Source of the DNA: JAGTVG01 sp964389805
Lineage (GTDB): Bacteria > Bacteroidota > Bacteroidia > Cytophagales > Cyclobacteriaceae
Assembly (NCBI GenBank): GCA_964389805.1
Contig: CAYMFU010000032.1
Location: forward strand, 1-5,242
Length of the DNA stretch: 5,242 nt
Reading direction: 5' to 3'
Shown piece by piece: positions 1 to 5,220 of the stretch. Made by a program: the position numbers and the translations under genes. Position 1 is the stretch's first letter, and every line of letters begins with the position of its first letter. The notes beneath the pieces were generated by a model. That model was not told the origin of the DNA. It searched no databases and saw only the letters and a program-made list of their open reading frames with translations.

Positions 1-51
1 AGGCAAAAGCTCGCGCCAGTTGTACAGCGCATACACTAGCCGTTACCTGCA
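1..51 (+). repeat. attC-like recombination site, right half (cut by window start)
   Basis: This is the right arm of the hairpin repeated at 3446-3549 and 4334-4437. The 27 bases at 12-38 (CGCGCCAGTTG through ACACTA) are identical in all three copies, and the GCAAAAG tip strand is present at 3-9. The site ends in the box GTTACCTGCA (42-51), whose exact reverse complement lies at 3446-3455, at the far end of the same unit. The left arm lies outside the window. By analogy with integrons, recombination would occur between G42 and T43. The box does not fit the textbook GTTRRRY consensus exactly, so attC is an inference from structure. Confidence 0.7.
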
Positions 52-152
52 AGTATTGAAAGGTGAACATCAATAATAACAACCAAACAAACTATATATT
101 TAGTATTTTACAGTGTACAAAACCGCACTGGTAAAACAGTCACAATTATTTT

Positions 153-1790
153 TTGTCAAATGAAATTTTTATGATATTGAACACGAATGAAAATGCTAAA
201 TTGCAAATGGTGATATTTAATGAAAATGATTCAGAAAGACTGAATGATAATAAGATAGTTATAAAAGCACATAAAAAATTCAAAGCGATTTACTATTATT
301 TAAAAAATGAAAAACTCAAAATACCTTATAGTAAACTGCTGATTATTCTTATTGTCGCTGCCCTGTTATCTTCCTGCACAGATACCCCCTCCCTGAAATC
401 CAGGCCTGCAAGTGCTGAGAAGAGTGGTGTAGAACCTGTATTCGGGTCGCCTCCAAAAGCAATACAGTTACCATCGCATAGTATTCCACAAAGTCCCTTT
501 CTTTTGGATGGCCGTAATGGAATTCATTACGATTCATATAATTCTGATGTAACAAACGATCTGGGGCCCATGGGGATAAACCCATCTGTAGTTACCCACA
601 AATTAAGTAGGCTTGGCAAATCAGTTCCAACTGTTTTGTTTGACAATAGGGGCAGGATAATTACAGTAATGATATCTTTTACCGGGACATACCTGTATCT
701 GATGGATCCCAACTCCCTTTCTATACTGGCACGGGAACGTCTTCCAAGGAAAAGTAACATTCATATATTCAACCAGAAAGATAATGATGCTTCCGGGGGA
801 GGATACCTGCATATTACTCCATCGCAACAGGTGATAGTTCCGAAAATGGATAAAAAAATTGCTTTTTATGAAGTGATTGATGAAAAGGGAAATCCCCACT
901 GGAACCTGGTAAAGGAAACTGATTTGAGCAACTTCTTACCCAGGGAAGCTTACATAAATGATGCAGTTCTTGATTACAGGGGTCAATTATGGTTCACAAC
1001 CAGTATGGGGATGGTAGGTTATGTAGATAAAATTAGGGGAGATCTCGAAACCTATATCTTCCCTGAAGGCTTACAAAACCAGCTTGCAATTGATTCTACC
1101 GGGGTTTATGTACTCACAAGTAAATACATGAACAAGCTCATCATTAGCGATGATGGAAAGATCAATCTTGAATGGCGTTCAGTCTATGACAACAGAGCTG
1201 GATTAAATGGCCTTGTGGGTTCCGGTTCAGGCACCAGCCCTACCCTGTTTGGAGATAAGGATGATCTGATTGCAATTGCCGACAACGGGATACCGCAAAT
1301 GCACATGAATGTTTACCATCGGAAGGATGGCCGTCTGATCTGTTCTGTTCCTGTTTTTGGCGAGGGAGAAACAGGATGCGAGAATTCGCTTATTGGATAT
1401 GGAAATGATGTGGTAATTGAAAACAACGGAGGGTTTAAGCTGTTTTTCGGTGATTCTCAGGATACCCAGACAGGTCTGATAAGAATACATGTTCGTAAAG
1501 ATCTAAATGGTGCTGAAATTGTCTGGGAGAATTATGATCTGAAAGCTTCTACAACACCCGTATTATCCACAGCAAACGGTATTATCTATTCTTATTGTGT
1601 CAAGGAAGGGAGTAAGGGAAGCGATGCCTGGTTTCTAAGTATGGTTGATTGGGAAACAGGTAAGACAGTTTACGAATACTGGGCTGGAAGTGGTAAAGAT
1701 TATGCTGATATGCTTCAACCGGTTGTAATTTATGATGGTACTTTTTACATTGGTACTAAAACAGGTCTATTGCTCATTCGGGATAATTAA
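153..1790 (+). CDS. Beta-propeller (PQQ/WD40-like) lipoprotein, start uncertain
   Basis: I read this as an envelope-anchored lipoprotein with a repeat-built beta-propeller. Residues 61-75 form a hydrophobic signal core ending in LLSSC, with lipid Cys75. Residues 76-140 look like a linker. From about 157 to the end run short beta-rich repeats such as AVLDYRGQLWFTT (271-283), QLAIDSTGVYVLTS (310-323) and PVVIYDGTFYIGT (523-535). The stretches TSPTLFGDKDDLIAIADN and ENSLIGYGNDVVIENNGG recall a conserved hypothetical propeller family; that is recognition from memory. The open frame can start at TTG 153 or ATG 171, but either leaves 50-60 charged residues before the signal core, which is abnormal for a lipoprotein. 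ATG 307 is one base out of frame; one extra A in the A-run 310-314 would give MKKLKIPYSK directly before the core. Residues 1-50 may therefore not belong to the mature gene. The next gene starts 22 bases downstream, suggesting co-transcription. No enzymatic role is assigned. Confidence 0.75.
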   Translation: MSNEIFMILNTNENAKLQMVIFNENDSERLNDNKIVIKAHKKFKAIYYYLKNEKLKIPYSKLLIILIVAALLSSCTDTPSLKSRPASAEKSGVEPVFGSPPKAIQLPSHSIPQSPFLLDGRNGIHYDSYNSDVTNDLGPMGINPSVVTHKLSRLGKSVPTVLFDNRGRIITVMISFTGTYLYLMDPNSLSILARERLPRKSNIHIFNQKDNDASGGGYLHITPSQQVIVPKMDKKIAFYEVIDEKGNPHWNLVKETDLSNFLPREAYINDAVLDYRGQLWFTTSMGMVGYVDKIRGDLETYIFPEGLQNQLAIDSTGVYVLTSKYMNKLIISDDGKINLEWRSVYDNRAGLNGLVGSGSGTSPTLFGDKDDLIAIADNGIPQMHMNVYHRKDGRLICSVPVFGEGETGCENSLIGYGNDVVIENNGGFKLFFGDSQDTQTGLIRIHVRKDLNGAEIVWENYDLKASTTPVLSTANGIIYSYCVKEGSKGSDAWFLSMVDWETGKTVYEYWAGSGKDYADMLQPVVIYDGTFYIGTKTGLLLIRDN

Positions 1791-1812
1791 ATGATACCTC
1801 ATTTTTGAACAT

Positions 1813-3384
1813 ATGAAAACAGATTACGATGCCATAGTAATTGGAGCAGGACATAATGGACTTACCTCTGCTTCTCAGCTTGCCAGAAAAGGTTTAAAAG
1901 TACTATGCCTTGAAAAAACGGATCGGCACGGTGGAATGGCCTATACACAAGAATTGTTTAAGGGTTACAGACACAATGTAGGTGCATGGTTGCTGCTCAT
2001 TTTCAGAGATGAGATGATCAAATTACTTGGATTGGAGAAATATGATCTGGAGATCATGAGACCTGAAAGCTCCTACTGCAACTATGGCGATCCCAAGGAT
2101 AAATATTTCATTGGCTGGACCGATAAGAAGAAAGTAGGCAAACACCTGTTTAAGATCCATGGATTAAAAGCCATCATTGGCCTGTCCAGGATGGATAAAG
2201 CATTCAGCACATTCAAAAAGCTGGCCGATACGCACCTGTTCAGTGAACCCACATCCTTTGACAAAGCTGTCTCAACAGTTAAAAGTCAAAAAACGAGGGA
2301 GCTTATGAAAACCATTTATTATGGAAGCGCAAAGGATGTATTGGGGAAATTCTTTCCAAAAGGAGGTGCCTTAAAACTCATTCAGGGTTCATTCTCTGCA
2401 TCTGCCATCGACGGGACGCACGGTGGGCCATATTCCGCAGGAACAGGATTGTCAATGGCTTATCACTATACCATGGGAGATATTTATGATTTTCGCACCT
2501 TCAGAGGGGGGATAGGAGTTTTATCGGATGCGCTGGTTTCCTCCCTAAGGGAAAATGGCGGTGAGATACGATATAGCAGTAGTGTCAGCAGATTTCTTCT
2601 GGAAGGAAACAAAGTTATTGGTGTGGAATTAAAGAATGGGGAAAAGATTACTGCCAGTAAGGTATTATCGAGTCTCGACGCAAAAACAACATTTCTGAAG
2701 CTTGCGGGAGACGCGGAGCTTGAGGCTGATTTTAAACAAAAGGTGGATGAAATAGATTATCGCAATGGCTATATACAAATCCACCTGACAATAAGTGAAC
2801 TTCCTGAATATACAGGTCATCTTTCCTTCGCCAACGAAAACAAAATAAGGTGGCTGATGGCTTACATACGCTCTCCCGAACACCTGCAGCAATGCTGGGA
2901 AGAATATCAGCGTGGTGAGGTTCCGTCCGACCCGGTTAGTTATACGGTTATTCCCAGTATAATGGATCCTTCACTGGCAACGGGACCCGGGTATACTTGT
3001 ACCATATTCTCACATTATTTCCCCTACGATATTCCGGATGGGAAACATAAAGAATACCGTGATCTTATGGCGGAGAGAATCATAAACCAGATAACAGAAC
3101 GAGCCCCAAACTTCAGGGATGCCATCATGGACAAGGCTGTATATACACACAAAAATTTTGAAAACACCTTTGGTATTACTGCCGGAGATTTTACTCACGG
3201 ACTTATTCAACCCTCTCAGTGGTGGGACCACAGGCCGGTGAAAGGCTGGTCAAATTACAGGACCCCCCTGGAAAATTTGTATATGTGCGGATCCGCTGTC
3301 CATCCTGGTCCCGGCGTTACATGTATTCCAGGATATAACGCTGCTCTAACAGTGTTGAAAGATATAGGGATAAGAGTTACTTAG
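1813..3384 (+). CDS. FAD-dependent oxidoreductase, phytoene desaturase/PYROXD2-like
   Basis: This is a flavin amine-oxidase-fold protein of the phytoene dehydrogenase group (COG1233), 523 residues, a full length for the family. The N-terminal dinucleotide-binding motif is visible as VIGAGHNGL (GxGxxG at residues 11-16), with acidic E34 ending the second strand and the GG pair 40-41 that follows in this family. The C-terminal FAD segment reads LYMCGSAVHPGPGV (489-502), then PGYNAA. There is no signal peptide, so it should be cytoplasmic or peripheral. It probably removes hydride from, or isomerises, a hydrophobic substrate; the sequence does not identify it. No carotenoid genes lie nearby, so carotenoid synthesis is not supported. 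ATG 1813 is preferred because the motif begins ten residues later, at normal spacing. It follows the propeller lipoprotein gene by 22 bases and likely shares its transcript. Confidence 0.9.
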   Translation: MKTDYDAIVIGAGHNGLTSASQLARKGLKVLCLEKTDRHGGMAYTQELFKGYRHNVGAWLLLIFRDEMIKLLGLEKYDLEIMRPESSYCNYGDPKDKYFIGWTDKKKVGKHLFKIHGLKAIIGLSRMDKAFSTFKKLADTHLFSEPTSFDKAVSTVKSQKTRELMKTIYYGSAKDVLGKFFPKGGALKLIQGSFSASAIDGTHGGPYSAGTGLSMAYHYTMGDIYDFRTFRGGIGVLSDALVSSLRENGGEIRYSSSVSRFLLEGNKVIGVELKNGEKITASKVLSSLDAKTTFLKLAGDAELEADFKQKVDEIDYRNGYIQIHLTISELPEYTGHLSFANENKIRWLMAYIRSPEHLQQCWEEYQRGEVPSDPVSYTVIPSIMDPSLATGPGYTCTIFSHYFPYDIPDGKHKEYRDLMAERIINQITERAPNFRDAIMDKAVYTHKNFENTFGITAGDFTHGLIQPSQWWDHRPVKGWSNYRTPLENLYMCGSAVHPGPGVTCIPGYNAALTVLKDIGIRVT

Positions 3385-3445
3385 CCGAGAAATACATATA
3401 AGTTTAATTTGCCAAGCGCTGAAAAACAAATGCAAAAATAGTACC

Positions 3446-3549
3446 TGCAGGTAACATAGTGTCATACGCCATACTGCCTGTCACGCCTTTTGCATAAGTT
3501 GGACAAAAGCCGCGCCAGTTGTACAGCGCATACACTAACCGTTATGGGC
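3446..3549 (+). repeat. attC-like recombination site between units 1 and 2
   Basis: This is a ~104-base imperfect inverted repeat. Outer boxes are TGCAGGTAAC (3446-3455) and GTTATGGGC (3541-3549). Inside them TAGTGT (3457-3462) pairs with ACACTA (3532-3537), followed by a base-rich mismatched middle. The tip is CTTTTG (3487-3492) pairing with CAAAAG (3504-3509). The left arm 3452-3493 differs from the copy at 4339-4380 by one base (G3468 against A4355). In the array the outer boxes pair only over TAAC/GTTA, because they belong to different units; each pairs fully with the box at the other end of its own unit. Size and architecture fit an integron attC. A terminator role is possible too, but the mismatched middle and unit-specific boxes argue for recombination. 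Confidence 0.75.
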
Positions 3550-4428
3550 AATAAAGTATAAAACAACCAAATCACTAAATAATTCGTCTTAACTAAGTAT
3601 CACTATTAAATGAAGTCAATTATAGCAATATCAATTTTCTCTTTGCTACTAAGCATCACTTCTTGCAGCTGGTACAATGAAGAAGATGATGAACCTCGTA
3701 AGACTTCATGCATTCAACCTGGGCTATACGATTATTTAGAGCATGATTGGCTTGATTCCATATGTACGACGGAGATCTGTTCAACATACACTGCCGTATG
3801 GAAGGAGCTGTTTATGAAGCAGAATAATATGACTGAGGAATATTTCAGCAAGCATATAACCATAACAAGTTCAGAAACAACTCCACCTGAAAACGAGAGT
3901 GCCAGATTTCACATAGGATACAGGGTACAAAATGATTGGGCAATAGCAGAAGGGGGGGACGGATTTATAATTAGAATCGCTGAAGATGATACAAGCTATC
4001 CGGAAATTGGATTGTCAAAGGGTACATATTTAACTTTTGAAGAAATCGAGGCTGCAATTGATCATCATGGATTCAATTCTTGGATCGACAAGGCGCCAAA
4101 AACTGGACCGTTAAAATATTCCTCCATGAATGAGGCGCTGGATACACTAATTAAGGCCGCAGGGGTTGATAAATTGTGTTTCACACGAGTATTCCTAAGC
4201 CGCTCAGTTGGGACGCTAACGCTGGAAGCATACGCGATTTATGAAGATATAAATAATGGTTGCATTGAAGGGACTATTGACTTAATAACAGGGTATACCA
4301 ACGTTACAGACGTATCATGTGAAAATATTTACAGCCCATAACATAGTGTCATACACCATACTGCCTGTCACGCCTTTTGCAGATAAAGGCAAAAGATCGC
4401 GCCAGTTGTACAGCGCATACACTAACCG
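3542..4428 (+). mobile_element. Putative integron-type gene cassette 2, single lipoprotein gene
   Basis: The unit is 887 bases from one inferred crossover point to the next, a typical cassette size. GTTATGGGC at its start (3541-3549) is the perfect reverse complement of GCCCATAAC at 4334-4342. It has one gene facing the downstream site, and that gene's stop codon lies inside the box. The 60-base leader (3550-3609) is AT-rich with no clear promoter, so expression may depend on transcription from upstream. Confidence 0.65.
3610..4341 (+). CDS. Unrecognised, probably surface-exposed lipoprotein
   Basis: I do not recognise the family. Residues 1-19 form a short lipoprotein signal peptide: MKS, a hydrophobic core, then ITSC with lipid Cys19. 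The segment right after it, SWYNEEDDEP, is strongly acidic; in Bacteroidetes such a stretch after the lipid Cys is associated with export to the outer face of the outer membrane. The mature part has six further cysteines (34, 52, 57, 190, 218, 237), which could form disulfides outside the cytoplasm. No catalytic motif, membrane segment or repeat is visible. ATG 3610 is the natural start because the signal peptide begins there. The TAA stop (4339-4341) sits within the left box of the next attC-like site, a common arrangement in integron cassettes. Orphan proteins of this type are frequent cassette cargo. Confidence 0.8.
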   Translation: MKSIIAISIFSLLLSITSCSWYNEEDDEPRKTSCIQPGLYDYLEHDWLDSICTTEICSTYTAVWKELFMKQNNMTEEYFSKHITITSSETTPPENESARFHIGYRVQNDWAIAEGGDGFIIRIAEDDTSYPEIGLSKGTYLTFEEIEAAIDHHGFNSWIDKAPKTGPLKYSSMNEALDTLIKAAGVDKLCFTRVFLSRSVGTLTLEAYAIYEDINNGCIEGTIDLITGYTNVTDVSCENIYSP

Positions 4429-4437
4429 CTATGCTGC
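4334..4437 (+). repeat. attC-like recombination site between units 2 and 3
   Basis: This is the second complete copy of the hairpin. Outer boxes are GCCCATAAC (4334-4342) and GCTATGCTGC (4428-4437). TAGTGT (4344-4349) pairs with ACACTA (4419-4424). The tip CTTTTGC (4374-4380) pairs with GCAAAAG (4389-4395) around an eight-base loop AGATAAAG that differs from the other copy. The 27 bases at 4398-4424 are identical to 12-38 and 3511-3537. The right box reads GCT where the other two copies read GTT at the inferred crossover point, which may weaken recombination here. Confidence 0.75.
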
Positions 4438-4443
4438 ATAAGG

Positions 4444-4474
4444 TTGACATTAATTGAAATATTACTTACCTTTG
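4444..4474 (+). promoter_or_regulatory. Bacteroidetes-type promoter for higBA
   Basis: TTG at 4444-4446, a 20-base spacer, then TACCTTTG at 4467-4474 match the Bacteroidetes consensus (TTG near -33, TAnnTTTG near -7). Transcription would begin about 4480-4482. This gives unit 3 its own expression, independent of upstream genes, and places the ATG at 4454 before the transcript start. Confidence 0.6.
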
Positions 4475-4480
4475 GCGTTA

Positions 4481-4492
4481 GTATTGCAATAC
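4481..4492. promoter_or_regulatory. Perfect 12-base palindrome, probable HigA operator
   Basis: GTATTGCAATAC is fully self-complementary. It covers the predicted transcription start, lies seven bases after the promoter's TAnnTTTG element and six bases before the higB ATG. HigA-type antitoxins usually repress their own operon by binding palindromes at this position, so this is the best operator candidate. Binding is inferred, not shown. Confidence 0.5.
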
Positions 4493-4498
4493 GTTATT

Positions 4499-4783
4499 AT
4501 GATTAGATCGTTTGGATCAAAAGAAACCGAGAAAATCTGGAATGGGATTAGATCTAACAAAATCCCCCCTGAAGTTCAAAAAGTAGGGCGACGCAAGTTA
4601 AGAATGATAAACAATTCGATCGACATTAATGACCTTAGAATACCACCCTCTAACCGGCTTGAAAAGCTTAAAGGAGATTTGAAAAGCTTTCATAGTATTA
4701 GGATTAACGATCAATGGAGAATCATACTTAAGTGGGAAGCCGGACACGCACAAGAAGTTGAAATAGTTGATTATCACAAATAA
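4499..4783 (+). CDS. higB: HigB-type toxin, ribosome-dependent mRNA endonuclease family
   Basis: This is a HigB toxin of the RelE/ParE superfamily (COG3549), 94 residues from ATG 4499. Family members cleave mRNA on the translating ribosome and arrest growth when the antitoxin is lost. The start gives the characteristic opening MIRSFGSKETEKIW. The diagnostic C-terminal half is intact: PPSNRLEKLKGD (49-60), SIRINDQWRI (66-75), then EIVDYHK at the end (88-94). The frame is open upstream to ATG 4454, but that would add MKYYLPLALVL, which is not part of the family, and would precede the predicted transcript start. No clear Shine-Dalgarno precedes ATG 4499. The toxin-first order is typical of higBA, with higA following after six bases. 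The gene appears complete and should be active unless a subtle active-site change exists. Confidence 0.92.
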   Translation: MIRSFGSKETEKIWNGIRSNKIPPEVQKVGRRKLRMINNSIDINDLRIPPSNRLEKLKGDLKSFHSIRINDQWRIILKWEAGHAQEVEIVDYHK

Positions 4784-4789
4784 GAGATA

Positions 4790-5089
4790 ATGGGAAAGCT
4801 AGATAACATACATCCTGGTGAAGTGCTGCGAGAAGAATTCATGATTCCGTTGGAAATTACAGCTTATCGCCTATCGAAGGATCTGGGAATACCCCAGACC
4901 AGAATTAGTGAGATATTGAAGGGTCGGCGTCGTATCTCAGCTGATACTGCTTTAAGGTTAAGCAAGTATTTTGGGAATTCCCCAAAATTCTGGTTAGGAC
5001 TACAAGATGACTTTGATCTTGAAGAAGAGCTTAATTCTAGGAAACGAGAATTCCAAAAGATCAAAAGAAGAATAGATTACGCATCATAG
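4790..5089 (+). CDS. higA: HigA-type antitoxin, XRE-family HTH regulator
   Basis: This is a HigA/VapI antitoxin (COG3093), 99 residues, full length. It neutralises HigB by direct binding and represses the operon through its DNA-binding domain. The family opening IHPGEVLREEF (7-17) is followed by the helix-turn-helix at about 23-46 (TAYRLSKDLGIP through RISEILKGRR) and the conserved ISADTALRLSKYFG (49-62) and SPKFWLGLQ (64-72). The C-terminal tail is charged and probably helical. The start ATG 4790 is six bases after the higB stop, with AAGAGA just upstream as a possible weak ribosome site, so the two genes are translationally close. The nearby palindrome at 4481-4492 is its likely operator. 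The stop codon overlaps GCATCATAGG, a possible degenerate end box of the unit. Confidence 0.93.
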   Translation: MGKLDNIHPGEVLREEFMIPLEITAYRLSKDLGIPQTRISEILKGRRRISADTALRLSKYFGNSPKFWLGLQDDFDLEEELNSRKREFQKIKRRIDYAS

Positions 5090-5091
5090 GT

Positions 5092-5130
5092 TGTGCAAAC
5101 TCTATATTGGCTTATCTCGTGCTTTGCACA
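5092..5130. repeat. Inverted repeat downstream of higA
   Basis: TGTGCAAA (5092-5099) is exactly reverse-complemented by TTTGCACA (5123-5130), separated by 23 bases. It starts three bases after the higA stop. The stem is only half GC, the loop is long and no T-run follows at once, so it is a weak terminator candidate. It could instead be a remnant of the unit's end site or a protein-binding site. Confidence 0.35.
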
Positions 5131-5190
5131 GTGAAAGTCATATATTTTAACAGCAGATTGTGGAAACTATCTAGAACGAACTAAACGAGA

Positions 5191-5220
5191 ATATTGCATA
5201 TGCAAAGCCCGCGCCAAGTT
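5191..5220. other. Possible degenerate tip of an attC-like hairpin
   Basis: TTGCATATGCAA (5194-5205) is a perfect palindrome, followed by AGCCCGCGCCAAGTT. This lines up with the tip and right arm of the site at 3446-3549 (TTTTGCATA, CAAAAG, CCGCGCCAGTT), but with small gaps. The bases after 5220 do not continue the match, and no left arm is evident. It could be a diverged site of another subtype, or chance similarity. Confidence 0.3.

Larger units (their letters stand above)
43..3541 (+). mobile_element. Putative integron-type gene cassette 1, two genes, about 3.5 kb
   Basis: The unit is bounded by attC-like sites. Its first ten bases from G42 are the perfect reverse complement of its last box at 3446-3455, as expected for a unit excised as a circle with a single attC. 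It holds a propeller lipoprotein gene and an FAD oxidoreductase gene, both pointing toward the downstream site. Most integron cassettes carry one gene of under about 1 kb, so this one is large. The leader at 52-152 is AT-rich; I found no convincing Bacteroidetes promoter in it. Confidence 0.6.

Noticed and set aside
90..155. Promoter before the propeller gene (TATATTTA 95-102 or TATTTTTTG 147-155)
   Set aside because: Neither has a TTG at the proper distance upstream. In AT-rich sequence such partial matches are expected by chance.
349..3231. Several antisense open frames of 60-92 codons within the two long genes
   Set aside because: They lie opposite clearly coding sequence, have no recognisable motifs, and reflect the codon pattern of the sense genes.
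1813..3384. Naming the oxidoreductase crtI (phytoene desaturase)
   Set aside because: No carotenoid genes are nearby and the sequence looks closer to the PYROXD2-like branch. Substrate cannot be assigned.
42..3455. Insertion sequence with terminal inverted repeats (GTTACCTGCA / TGCAGGTAAC)
   Set aside because: There is no transposase inside and no target duplication. The adjoining conserved arms and a second unit with the same logic but different end bases fit cassettes better.
3446..3549. Reading the hairpins as transcription terminators only
   Set aside because: They have long mismatched middles, no T-run after the stem, and outer boxes that pair across whole units. A secondary effect on transcription remains possible.
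1..4437. CRISPR array
   Set aside because: The repeats are about 100 bases and 0.9-3.5 kb apart, with genes rather than short spacers between them.
4454..4498. Longer higB start at ATG 4454 adding MKYYLPLALVLQYVI
   Set aside because: The extension is not part of the HigB family, lies over the predicted promoter and operator, and precedes the predicted transcript start. ATG 4499 gives the standard opening.
4864..5064. Antisense open frame opposite higA
   Set aside because: It is a shadow of a well-conserved HigA coding region, with no family resemblance of its own.
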